Source: Planctomycetaceae bacterium (GTDB lineage: Bacteria; Planctomycetota; Planctomycetia; Pirellulales; Pirellulaceae). Taken from it: a DNA stretch of 15,010 bases. Below, piece after piece: positions 6,751-14,251 of the stretch. Every line of letters begins with the position of its first letter. The first letter of the stretch is position 1. Where the stretch lies: assembly GCA_005773145.1 (NCBI GenBank), contig SXHS01000230.1, positions 1 through 15,010 of the forward strand, given 5' to 3'. Under the pieces are notes generated by a model. That model did no database searches, was not told the origin of the DNA, and saw only the letters and a list, made by a program, of their open reading frames with translations. The position numbers and the translations under genes are program-made.

Positions 6751-9306
6751 ATGAGCCGGACCTGCCTATACACCGATCGGCCCTGTGGGAAGGTACGTGC
6801 CTGGGCGGCAGCCATCGCGCTGGCTGCCGGCCTACCATCCGCGGCTGCTTTAGCCACCGATGTGCCAGCAGACAACGCCGCTTTCTATCAGGAACAGGTC
6901 CGCCCCATCCTCCAACAGCACTGTTTCGAGTGCCATGGAGGTCAAAAGAAGGTCCAGGGGGGCCTACGACTGACCACGCACGCCGGAGTGATAGCAGGGG
7001 GAGAATCCGGCCCCGCCGTCAACTTGGAATCGGTCAACTCCAGTCGAATCATGGCGGCGGTGAACTACGACGGTCTGGAAATGCCCCCGTCCGGACGCCT
7101 ATCTCCCGCCGAGATTCAACGGCTGAGGGATTGGATCGTCCGGGGAATTCCCTTCGGCCCAACCGAAAAGGACGAGGCCGATGTACCCGCCGACCCGACT
7201 CACGAGAAGCAGGCCCAGGATTTTCGCGCGGCCGATCATTGGTCCCTCTTGCCGGTGCGGCGTGCCCCGTTGCCCGTTGTGGCACGAATGGCGTGGTCAA
7301 GCAGCCCCATTGATGCCTGGATCAGGCGCAGACTGGAGCAGGTACCACTGACGCCGTCTGGGCCGGCCGACAAAGTCACTCTGCTGAGGCGGGCAACCTA
7401 CGACCTGACCGGCTTAGCACCCACTCCAGACGCGATTAACGACTTTCTCGCCGATCCGTCAGACGATGCTTTTGACCGCGTGGTGGACCGCCTCTTGAGT
7501 TCGCCCCGCTACGGCGAGAAATGGGGCCGTCACTGGCTGGACTTGGTCCATTACGCGGAGACCAACAGCTTTGAACGGGACGGACCTAAACCCGAAATCT
7601 GGCGGTATCGCGACTACGTGGTCACTGCGTTCAACGAAGATCGGCCCTACGACCAGTTCATGCGCGAACAATTGGCTGGGGACGAGATGACGCCGAAGAC
7701 GCTGGTCTCCATGACGGCCACCGGCTATTTCCGCCTGGGATTGTGGGACGACGAGGCCGCCGACCCGCTGCAGGCACGCTACGACGAATTGGACGACTTC
7801 GTCACGACAACCAGCCAAGTATTCATGGCGATGACACTCAATTGTGCCCGCTGTCATGATCACAAGCTCGATCCAATCTCGCAGTCCGACTACTACCGCA
7901 TGCTGGCGTTCTTCCAGGACATCCGTTCCTTTCAGAACGAGGGGGCGAAGGGTTTTTCTCCGAAAAATTATGAATCCCCGTTGCGCGATTTGCTCGATGC
8001 CGACGCTCGGCGTTTTCATGACGAAACGATCCGTCGGTTGCAGGAGGCACACGACGATCTGCGGGCCAAGATGTCGGCCTTGGAAGACTCCGCACGAAAA
8101 CAATTGCCCGGCGGCGTTAAGGACGATTTCCAACACGAGGCGAACCGCTTGCCCATTCTTCGCGAACGTGTGGGAACGGTGATCAATGCCGACGACTTGC
8201 GTCAGTATGAAGCGTGGCAGGAAGGTGTCAACGAAATCACCGAGCGGCGTTCGCGCATGAGCCCCGTATTGATGACCGTCAAGGCCATCTCGCATCCCCC
8301 CGCAACACACATCATGGTGCGGGGGAGCCCCCACAATCCGGGGGCACAAGTCGAGCCCGGCTTCCCTTCGCCGTTTCAAGAATCCGCCCCAGGTCTCTCC
8401 CCTGTGCCGGCTGATGCGGACTCCTCGGGCAGGCGGAGTACTTTGGTGGATTGGATGACCAATACCCGTCACCCCTTGACCGCGCGTGTGATGGTCAATC
8501 GGCTGTGGCAACATCATTTTGGCCGCGGCCTCGTGGCCACTCCCAACGATTTCGGTCACGCCGGAGATAGGCCGACGCACCCCGAATTACTCGACTGGTT
8601 GGCGCACGAGTTCATGCAGCAGGGTTGGGATATCAAGCACATGCATCGCATCATGATGCTTTCCAACACCTATCGCCAGTCGTCGAGTCCCCACACGCAG
8701 GGATTGGCCACCGACCCCGAGAATCAGTGGCTGTGGCGTTATCGCATGCGACGCCTAACCTCCGAGGAGATTCGCGATGGGATGTTGATGGTCCACGGCC
8801 GCTTGAACCTGCAGATCGGAGGGCCGAGCCGTTATACCACCATTCCCGCCGAGGTCCTCGAGACCCAGTCCCAACCAGGCGCTGGCTGGCAACCATCCGA
8901 GCCGGCCCAGCAGGCCCGACGCAGCCTGTACATCCACGTCAAACGGTCACTGGCGGAACCAATGCTGGAACGATTTGACGCCGCCGACACCGACAATAGT
9001 TGCCCGGTCCGTTTTGTCACCACACAGCCAACCCAGGCCTTGACCATGCTCAATAGCAACTTTGTGGACGGTCAGGCCGCAGCCTTCGCCGACTTTCTCA
9101 TGCAGCACGACAGCATGAGTCGTCAGGATCGCTTGAATCTCGCGCTGCGGTTGGCCTACTCACGTCCGATTGACGAACAGGAAGTGCATCGCGGCGACCA
9201 CCTGGTGCAATCCCTGCGCGAGGAACAGGGACTCGACGAACGCACGGCACTAAAAGTGTTTTGCCTGATGGTGTTGAATTCCAACGAATTTGTCTATCTG
9301 GACTGA
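6751..9306 (+). CDS. PSCyt1/DUF1549/DUF1553 cytochrome-type protein
   Basis: This 851-residue exported protein has the domain set typical of Planctomycetota. The Sec signal peptide is about residues 1-35 with likely cleavage after AAALA. The planctomycete cytochrome C (PSCyt1) domain contains CFECH (Cys58, Cys61, His62), a covalent haem-binding motif. DUF1549 covers about 185-395 (YDLTGLAPTPD, SSPRYGEKWGRHWLDL) and carries a second CxxCH, CARCH, at 365-369. A charged helix, possibly coiled coil, lies near 420-460. DUF1553 runs from about 560 to 830 (VMVNRLWQHHFGRGLV, PNDFGHAGDRPTHPELLDWL). The start is set by AGAGG 5 bases upstream. The next gene begins 31 bases after the stop and encodes the usual DUF1501 partner, so the two form an operon. 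The biochemical role is not established; the haem motifs suggest electron transfer or haem-dependent chemistry in the periplasm. It is shorter than family members with extra lectin-like domains. Confidence 0.93.
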   Translation: MSRTCLYTDRPCGKVRAWAAAIALAAGLPSAAALATDVPADNAAFYQEQVRPILQQHCFECHGGQKKVQGGLRLTTHAGVIAGGESGPAVNLESVNSSRIMAAVNYDGLEMPPSGRLSPAEIQRLRDWIVRGIPFGPTEKDEADVPADPTHEKQAQDFRAADHWSLLPVRRAPLPVVARMAWSSSPIDAWIRRRLEQVPLTPSGPADKVTLLRRATYDLTGLAPTPDAINDFLADPSDDAFDRVVDRLLSSPRYGEKWGRHWLDLVHYAETNSFERDGPKPEIWRYRDYVVTAFNEDRPYDQFMREQLAGDEMTPKTLVSMTATGYFRLGLWDDEAADPLQARYDELDDFVTTTSQVFMAMTLNCARCHDHKLDPISQSDYYRMLAFFQDIRSFQNEGAKGFSPKNYESPLRDLLDADARRFHDETIRRLQEAHDDLRAKMSALEDSARKQLPGGVKDDFQHEANRLPILRERVGTVINADDLRQYEAWQEGVNEITERRSRMSPVLMTVKAISHPPATHIMVRGSPHNPGAQVEPGFPSPFQESAPGLSPVPADADSSGRRSTLVDWMTNTRHPLTARVMVNRLWQHHFGRGLVATPNDFGHAGDRPTHPELLDWLAHEFMQQGWDIKHMHRIMMLSNTYRQSSSPHTQGLATDPENQWLWRYRMRRLTSEEIRDGMLMVHGRLNLQIGGPSRYTTIPAEVLETQSQPGAGWQPSEPAQQARRSLYIHVKRSLAEPMLERFDAADTDNSCPVRFVTTQPTQALTMLNSNFVDGQAAAFADFLMQHDSMSRQDRLNLALRLAYSRPIDEQEVHRGDHLVQSLREEQGLDERTALKVFCLMVLNSNEFVYLD

Positions 9307-9337
9307 TCGACCCCCAACAAAGGCGCAGGTCAATCTC

Positions 9338-10843
9338 ATGTATCCAACTCCAGAACCTTCCACTCCTCAACGTACCGCGACGGGGCACGGTGGCGGTTTT
9401 TGCGGACGCACCCGTCGCGAGTTTCTCTGGGAGGCGGGAGGGGGCTTTAGTAGTCTGGCGCTGGCTTCGCTGTTGGGTGGCGACGGATTTCTAGCGTCGC
9501 AGGCATACGCAGCGGATGGCCAGACGAAGTGGGACAATCCTCTCGCCGCCAAATCCCCCACCACGCCGGCCAAGGCGACCAGCGTCATTTTTCTATTCAT
9601 GTATGGTGGACCTAGCCACCTCGATACGTTCGACTACAAGCCCGAGTTGTTTCGATTGGACGGCAAGACCATCAAGGTCAAGACCTTCGGACGTGGTGGT
9701 CACCGCGCCGAGAGTCGCGTGGTGGGACCAAAATGGCCGTTTAAGCGATACGGCCAATGCGGAAAACTTGTCTCCGATTTATTCCCGCACTTGGGACAAT
9801 GCGTGGATGACATCGCCTTCATCCATTCGATGTATGCCGAATCTCCCATTCATGGTTCCGCCATGTTGATGATGAACTCGGGACGCCTGGTGAGCGGATT
9901 TCCCTCGTTGGGATCCTGGGTCAACTATGGACTGGGGAGCGTCAACGACAATTTGCCCGGGTATGTCGTCATGCTGGACCCGACCGGCGGCCCCATCAGT
10001 GGCGCCAAGAATTGGAGCAGCGGGTTCATGCCAGCCAGCTATCAGGGGACCACCTTTCGCAGTGAAGGGGCCCCCGTGCTTGATGTCGCACCGCCAGCGG
10101 GGCGAACCACGGCCATTCAGCGGCGACTACTCGACGCCATCGGCGAGACGAACCGGGCGCACCAATTGTCGCGCATCGACAACAGCGAACTGGCCGCCCG
10201 CATCGCCAGCTATGAACTGGCGTTTCAAATGCAGACGACGGCCCCCGAGGCCTGCGATTTTAAGCAGGAAACAGCCGCCACACAGGCCTTGTATGGCATT
10301 GGTCGCCCCGAGACCGACAACTTCGGTCGCCGCTGCCTGCTCGCGCGACGTTTGGTCGAACGCGGCGTTCGCTTCATCCAGATCTATGCCGGGGGAAGCC
10401 ACGGTGACCACAACTGGGACGCACACGGCGACTTAGTTGCCAACCACAACCTCCACGCCGGACGTACGGATCAACCCATCGCCGGATTGATTCGCGACCT
10501 CAAACAGCGCGGTCTGTTGGAGAGCACGCTCATCGTCTGGGGGGGCGAATTTGGTCGCCAACCCACCGCCGAGTACGCCGAGGGAACGGGCCGCGACCAT
10601 AACGCATTCGGTTTCACCATGTGGATGGCTGGAGGCGGCGTGCGTGGCGGTACCCAGGTCGGTGAAACCGACGAATTGGGGAGTGCGGCCGTGACCAATC
10701 GCTTCCACGTCAAGAACTTGCATGCCACCGTTTTGCACCAAATGGGGCTGGACCCCAACGCGCTGAGCTATTTCTACGGCGGCCTCAATCAGAAATTGGT
10801 CGGCGTGGAAACGGTCGCGCCCATCCAACAAGTCTTGGGCTGA
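9338..10843 (+). CDS. DUF1501 protein with Tat signal
   Basis: This 501-residue protein belongs to the DUF1501 family, which has an alkaline-phosphatase/sulfatase-like fold and is abundant in Planctomycetota. The N-terminus carries a twin-arginine signal, TRREFL at residues 25-30, then a weakly hydrophobic stretch and a likely AYA cleavage site near residue 58, so it should be exported folded. The family core begins at VIFLFMYGGPSHLDTFD (83-99). Later family blocks are GSHGDHNWDAHGDL, VWGGEFGRQP and GTGRDHNAFGF, whose Asp and His residues are candidate metal ligands. The ATG at 9338 is preferred because CAGGT lies 7 bases upstream and it clears the previous gene; a TTG at 9290 would overlap that gene by 17 bases and has less support. 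It is co-transcribed with the upstream PSCyt protein. Such pairs are often described as sulfatase-like helpers, but no activity is established. Confidence 0.93.
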   Translation: MYPTPEPSTPQRTATGHGGGFCGRTRREFLWEAGGGFSSLALASLLGGDGFLASQAYAADGQTKWDNPLAAKSPTTPAKATSVIFLFMYGGPSHLDTFDYKPELFRLDGKTIKVKTFGRGGHRAESRVVGPKWPFKRYGQCGKLVSDLFPHLGQCVDDIAFIHSMYAESPIHGSAMLMMNSGRLVSGFPSLGSWVNYGLGSVNDNLPGYVVMLDPTGGPISGAKNWSSGFMPASYQGTTFRSEGAPVLDVAPPAGRTTAIQRRLLDAIGETNRAHQLSRIDNSELAARIASYELAFQMQTTAPEACDFKQETAATQALYGIGRPETDNFGRRCLLARRLVERGVRFIQIYAGGSHGDHNWDAHGDLVANHNLHAGRTDQPIAGLIRDLKQRGLLESTLIVWGGEFGRQPTAEYAEGTGRDHNAFGFTMWMAGGGVRGGTQVGETDELGSAAVTNRFHVKNLHATVLHQMGLDPNALSYFYGGLNQKLVGVETVAPIQQVLG

Positions 10844-10951
10844 ACTCGTGCAAGGCCGTTGTCGATGGAACGCTGCCGATTGGGAAACGGACGGGGAAAA
10901 ATGGCACGCTGAGACGCGGAGACATTTCTTCCCCTGAGGCCCCCGGCGCAC
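10844..10951. other. Convergent intergenic region
   Basis: These 108 bases lie between the stops of the DUF1501 and radical SAM genes. They contain a short imperfect tandem, ACGCTGAG then ACGCGGAG, at 10906-10921. A CCGGC...GCCGG inverted repeat runs into the radical SAM stop codon. There is no T-run, so a classic intrinsic terminator is not evident. Confidence 0.5.
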
Positions 10952-12790
10952 TCAGCCGGCGCGGCGTAGCGGAGCGGGCTGCTGTGTGGCGTTGCCACTG
11001 GGGTTGGCACGGGCCTGGAGCTTGACGATGGCCCGTTGTCGGGCGACCTTGGCGGCCTCGGTCAATTCGTATAATTGCAGCGACTCCTCGGCGGCGCCTT
11101 GGTCGGGGGCCAGGGCCCGATCTTGGTAACCGTGGGCCTGATGGTCGCGTTCGACACGTCGGCGCAACCGATCGAGTTGCCACACAAAGCGACCGATCGT
11201 TATTGCGGTCGTGAGCAAATCCAGGACGCGTCGCGGGTAGAACGTCCAGACGGAATCGCGCGGCATATCGGGGCGTCTGGAGCGGCGGACCTTACGGCGC
11301 ACGATGCCGGCCTGCAGTGGATGAGTTTTTTCGAATCGATAACTTCCGTAGTAGCAGACGATGGCCCACATGAGTCGGCGTGCCTTGGAACCCGTGGCTT
11401 CCGCACGACGCAACAATGTCTCGATGTGTGCTGGGCTGTAATACAAATGCCAAGCCCGTTGGTAGATCCCCTGCCACTCTTCAGCGGACATCTTGGCATG
11501 CCCCGTCGTAACATGCTCCAGGTCGTACTTATTCATGTCGGGATCCATCCAGACCCCTTGTTGGTGCAGATTGCGATGATCGGCGGATCCCGGCAGTGGC
11601 GTGAGGATAAAGAATTCAAGGATATCGATGGGGAGTTCTTCCTGGATGACCGCAATATCGCGCGCAATGGACTCCGGTGTATCGGCGGGAAAGCCTAAAA
11701 TGTAGCCGGCGATGGTAACGACCCCATGACGGCGCCAGGCCTGCAGCATCCGCCGGTATTCGGTGATTTGATTCTGGTGTTTGTTGGTGGCGGCCAGGTT
11801 GTCGGGATTGATATTCTCCAGACCGATGAAGACGCGATTGACCCCCGCCTTGACCGCCTTTTCGATAAACCCGGGAATTTTGTGACATTGGGTATCGACC
11901 TGAATCACGAATTTGACGTTCAGTTCGCCACCGCGTCGGATTTCGATCAGTTTGTCGAAGATGGCCTCCCAGTTCTTGTTGCGGGCCATGTTGTCATCGG
12001 TGATGAAGAAGCGTTTGATGCCGTTCTTGACATATCGGCGGATGATTTGCTCGACCTCATCGGCTTCGCGATAGCGGGACTTGCGACCTTGTACATTGAT
12101 GATGGTGCAGAAGCTGCAACTGAAGGGGCAACCTCGCCCCCCATCGAAGGCCGTGAAGTAGAGATACTTGCGTGCGATCTCCGTTGGCAAGTACGGCGTG
12201 ACTTGACCTTGCAGCGCCGGGAGGTCCTGTAGGTAGTTGTAAACGGGTTGTAATTGGCCACGCTGCGCGTCCGCGAGCACTGCAGCCAATCGCCCTTCGG
12301 CCTCCCCCGCGAAGAGGCTAACGCCGATCTCTTGCAACGCGTGAATGTCCGCCGGTACTTCCGGCAGCATGGACAGACAGCCGCTGACATGGAATCCGCC
12401 AATGACCACCGGGATACCCGCAGCGCGAAACTGGCGCGCCATGTCGCTGGCGCGCGGGAATTGATTGGACTGAACGCCGGTCAACAGCACAACGCCGCTG
12501 CAGCCAGGGGCACGAAGTCGGCGGATAATTTTCTCGATCGGGACAATGGTATGGCATTCGTCGTATGCGTGGATCTGAATATCCACATCCTCGCCCAGCC
12601 CCCGCCGCTGCTGCACGTCTTGGGCCAGCGCGTACATGCAAGCGAGCGAGTTCGAAGGCACAAAGGCCCGCCACCACTGGATGAGGTAGCCGTCATCGTC
12701 ATAGTGCGACGGTTTGATGATCTCGACATGGAACGTCTTGCATTTGACGTCTCTTGTCGCGGGCACCTGCGACGAAGCCAGCGTAGCCAT
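10952..12790 (-). CDS. B12-binding-type radical SAM protein
   Basis: This 612-residue radical SAM enzyme has an N-terminal Rossmann-like region of the cobalamin-binding type (about residues 20-180). The iron-sulfur/SAM motif is C-x3-C-x2-C in GRGCPFSCSFC (Cys221, Cys225, Cys228). The TIM-barrel core continues through FFITDDNMARNK, RVFIGLENINPDNLA and IAGYILGFPADTPESI to about 410. A C-terminal tail of about 200 residues is basic and helical and matches nothing I recognise. The N-terminal domain keeps GGFHVSG (131-137), like the GG-x-H part of B12 domains, but I see no DxHxxG cobalt-ligand motif. The start is set by GGAG 7 bases before the ATG. The gene stands alone, divergent from the hydrolase, so the substrate cannot be inferred. 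Relatives methylate or rearrange lipids, peptides or cofactors. The family is sure; the reaction is unknown. Confidence 0.92.
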   Translation of the reverse strand: MATLASSQVPATRDVKCKTFHVEIIKPSHYDDDGYLIQWWRAFVPSNSLACMYALAQDVQQRRGLGEDVDIQIHAYDECHTIVPIEKIIRRLRAPGCSGVVLLTGVQSNQFPRASDMARQFRAAGIPVVIGGFHVSGCLSMLPEVPADIHALQEIGVSLFAGEAEGRLAAVLADAQRGQLQPVYNYLQDLPALQGQVTPYLPTEIARKYLYFTAFDGGRGCPFSCSFCTIINVQGRKSRYREADEVEQIIRRYVKNGIKRFFITDDNMARNKNWEAIFDKLIEIRRGGELNVKFVIQVDTQCHKIPGFIEKAVKAGVNRVFIGLENINPDNLAATNKHQNQITEYRRMLQAWRRHGVVTIAGYILGFPADTPESIARDIAVIQEELPIDILEFFILTPLPGSADHRNLHQQGVWMDPDMNKYDLEHVTTGHAKMSAEEWQGIYQRAWHLYYSPAHIETLLRRAEATGSKARRLMWAIVCYYGSYRFEKTHPLQAGIVRRKVRRSRRPDMPRDSVWTFYPRRVLDLLTTAITIGRFVWQLDRLRRRVERDHQAHGYQDRALAPDQGAAEESLQLYELTEAAKVARQRAIVKLQARANPSGNATQQPAPLRRAG

Positions 12791-12825
12791 CGGTCTACTC
12801 CAGAGGCATGAAGGTCGGGTGGCAC

Positions 12826-12850
12826 TCGGCTCCGGCGCAGCCGGGGCCGA
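12826..12850. repeat. Strong inverted repeat (hairpin) upstream of the radical SAM gene
   Basis: TCGGCTCCGGC and GCCGGGGCCGA flank a GCA loop. As plus-strand RNA this is an 11-base-pair stem with a single U-G wobble; on the minus strand that pair becomes an A-C mismatch. It ends 36 bases upstream of the radical SAM ATG and no T-run follows. It could be a leader structure, a weak terminator or an operator. Confidence 0.6.
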
Positions 12851-12988
12851 TTCGAGCGTATACGCCTTCAGCCCGCATGATTCAAGATCATTTGCCCCAA
12901 TGGGGTGGCCGGAGCGTCTGTGTCAATGCCGCAGGACCGCTAGCAGATTATTTCATTGACGGCGAAAATGGTGAACGGACAGCCCATC

Positions 12989-12997
12989 TGGTAAGAT
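12989..12997 (+). promoter_or_regulatory. Possible extended -10 promoter of the hydrolase gene
   Basis: TGGTAAGAT fits the extended -10 pattern TGnTAnnAT, with four of six bases of TATAAT matching. No good -35 is visible. Transcription would start near 13004 and leave a leader of about 95 bases. Confidence 0.25.
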
Positions 12998-13100
12998 GAC
13001 GCGTGCTGTCGAATTTGGCGTATTGATGCGCGTTCGCTCCGAGCGGCTCGGCACGTCGCGCTGAGCATTCCAAACTATCAACACCGAAGAGGGGATGGAC

Positions 13101-13991
13101 ATGCAATGCTGGGTAAGAACAGGCGTTTGGTGGCTCCTGGCGTTCCTATGGACGATGCCTACCGCTGCGGCGGGCGAAGTTCGCGTGGTCAAAGCCGTGG
13201 CTTACTTGGCAGAAGGCCGAGCGGAAAAGGCGGACCTTTATCTGCCGGAGCGCGACGGCAGCCTCCACCCAGGGATTGTGATCATCCATGGCGGCGGCTG
13301 GATTGGCGACCAGCGTGACAGCGACCGCGAGATCAACATCGGCATGTCCCTGGCCGCCCAGGGCTACGTCTGCATGAGCATCGACTATCACCTAGCCGAT
13401 CCCGAGACGAAATCTAAAGACCCTAAGACCGCCACGATCTGCTGGCCGCAGAATCTGCACGATTGCAAGACGGCCGTACGATGGCTGCGTGCCCACGCAA
13501 AGCGCCTTGAGCTGGATGCCGATCACATCGGTGCGATCGGCGGTTCAGCGGGGGGCCACTTGGCGGCCATGCTGGCAGTGACGGGCCCCGATTGTCAGCT
13601 CGATCCGAGCGGCCCATGGGCCGAGCAGTCCTGCCGCATTCAAGCGGCCGTCAACATGTATGGCCCGGTGGATACAGAGAATTGGATGGACCGCATCGAG
13701 GCACTCAAGTTTACCCGCGCCGAGAATCCCGAACTCTATAAAGCCTTTTCCGTGTTGACCTATGTCAGTGCTGATGATCCACCGATCCTGACCCTGCAGG
13801 GGACGAAAGACCATGTCACGCCCGTTTCGCAATCACAAGCCCTGGACGCCAAGTTGGCCCAACAGGGTGTCACGCATCGCCTGGAGATCATCGAGGGGGC
13901 GGGGCACTCGTTCGACCTTCAGCCGGAGCAGCGTGATTTGCGCCCCTTAGTCCTGGCTTGGTTCGGCCAACATCTGCGGGGAACGCCGTGA
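13101..13991 (+). CDS. Exported alpha/beta hydrolase (esterase/lipase type)
   Basis: This is a serine hydrolase of the BD-FAE / hormone-sensitive-lipase-like group, with 296 residues from this start. Numbered from the ATG at 13095, the oxyanion motif HGGGW is at 65-69, the nucleophile Ser151 is in GGSAG, the acid is probably Asp239 in LQGTKDH, and His271 is in GAGHSF, so the triad is complete. An N-terminal hydrophobic stretch ending TAAAG is a Sec signal with likely cleavage after TAAA, placing the enzyme outside the cytoplasm. Two start codons lie 6 bases apart. The ATG at 13101 is preferred because GAGGGG sits 6 bases before it, whereas it directly abuts the ATG at 13095. The likely substrate is an ester, perhaps an acyl group on a polysaccharide, as in carbohydrate-degrading planctomycetes; this is inference. 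The gene is monocistronic by position. Confidence 0.88.
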   Translation: MQCWVRTGVWWLLAFLWTMPTAAAGEVRVVKAVAYLAEGRAEKADLYLPERDGSLHPGIVIIHGGGWIGDQRDSDREINIGMSLAAQGYVCMSIDYHLADPETKSKDPKTATICWPQNLHDCKTAVRWLRAHAKRLELDADHIGAIGGSAGGHLAAMLAVTGPDCQLDPSGPWAEQSCRIQAAVNMYGPVDTENWMDRIEALKFTRAENPELYKAFSVLTYVSADDPPILTLQGTKDHVTPVSQSQALDAKLAQQGVTHRLEIIEGAGHSFDLQPEQRDLRPLVLAWFGQHLRGTP

Positions 13992-14086
13992 CGGATTTTT
14001 AGATGGACCGCTCGTTCTCCGGCTCGGCCCTTGTCATTACCGACATCTACGGAGTCGGCATCCGCACGACCGTATCGATCTTTTCC

Positions 14087-14108
14087 GGGCCAACGGCCCA
14101 TCCGTTTG
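14087..14108. repeat. Imperfect direct repeat, copy 1
   Basis: This 22-base unit contains GGGCC-AAC-GGCCC followed by CCGTTTG. It matches copy 2 at 19 of 22 positions. TCGATC precedes both copies, 4-6 bases away. Confidence 0.6.
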
Positions 14109-14113
14109 CATAG

Positions 14114-14132
14114 CCCAGGCAGAATGCCTGGG
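14114..14132. terminator. Perfect hairpin between convergent genes
   Basis: CCCAGGC and GCCTGGG form a perfect 7-base-pair stem with an AGAAT loop. Its place between two convergent genes would suit a bidirectional terminator. No T-run follows on either strand, so it is not a textbook intrinsic terminator. Confidence 0.35.
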
Positions 14133-14155
14133 AAGTTGTTACAGTTCGATCATCA

Positions 14156-14177
14156 GGGCCAAGGGCCCGACCGTTTG
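14156..14177. repeat. Imperfect direct repeat, copy 2
   Basis: This unit contains GGGCC-AAG-GGCCC followed by CCGTTTG, 69 bases after copy 1. The GGGCC/GGCCC hairpin is kept although the loop base differs. Confidence 0.6.
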
Positions 14178-14251
14178 TAGATCCCCATAGGACAAGCCGT
14201 CCGTGGAACCCGCACCCAGACCCTGGCACCCAAAGATGTGTGGTACGAAAA

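Larger units (their letters stand above)
12791..13100. other. Divergent intergenic region with hairpin and palindromes
   Basis: About 310 bases separate the radical SAM gene (minus) and the hydrolase gene (plus). The region holds a strong hairpin (12826-12850), a perfect 10-base palindrome GCGTATACGC (12856-12865), an ATGAT/ATCAT inverted repeat (12877-12891) and a small CCGAG-CGG-CTCGG hairpin (13039-13051). A possible extended -10 for the hydrolase is TG-G-TAAGAT at 12989-12997. No convincing small gene is seen on either strand. Confidence 0.6.
13992..14251. other. Convergent intergenic region with repeats and hairpins
   Basis: The 260 bases between the hydrolase and M20 stops hold no credible gene but are rich in small inverted repeats: CCGAC/GTCGG at 14040-14058, GGGCC/GGCCC at 14087-14099, CCCAGGC/GCCTGGG at 14114-14132, and GGGCC/GGCCC at 14156-14168. 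The second and fourth belong to an imperfect direct repeat. A minus-strand open frame (14229 to 14047) covers the repeats but shows no recognisable protein. Confidence 0.55.

Noticed and set aside
7459..8580. Minus-strand open frame of 373 codons inside the PSCyt gene
   Set aside because: It is antisense to DUF1549/DUF1553 coding sequence with typical family motifs and shows no domain of its own.
9290..9337. TTG start for the DUF1501 protein
   Set aside because: It would overlap the previous gene, while the ATG at 9338 has CAGGT 7 bases upstream and leaves the Tat signal intact.
12808..12999. Plus-strand 63-codon frame upstream of the hydrolase
   Set aside because: It runs through the hairpins and palindromes of a divergent promoter region and resembles no protein I know.
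14047..14229. Minus-strand 60-codon frame carrying the repeated peptide TNGRALGP / ANGWAVGP
   Set aside because: The 69-base repeat spacing keeps the frame, so the peptide repeat follows from the DNA repeat; there is no ribosome binding site or recognisable protein, and the hairpin pairing explains the conservation better.
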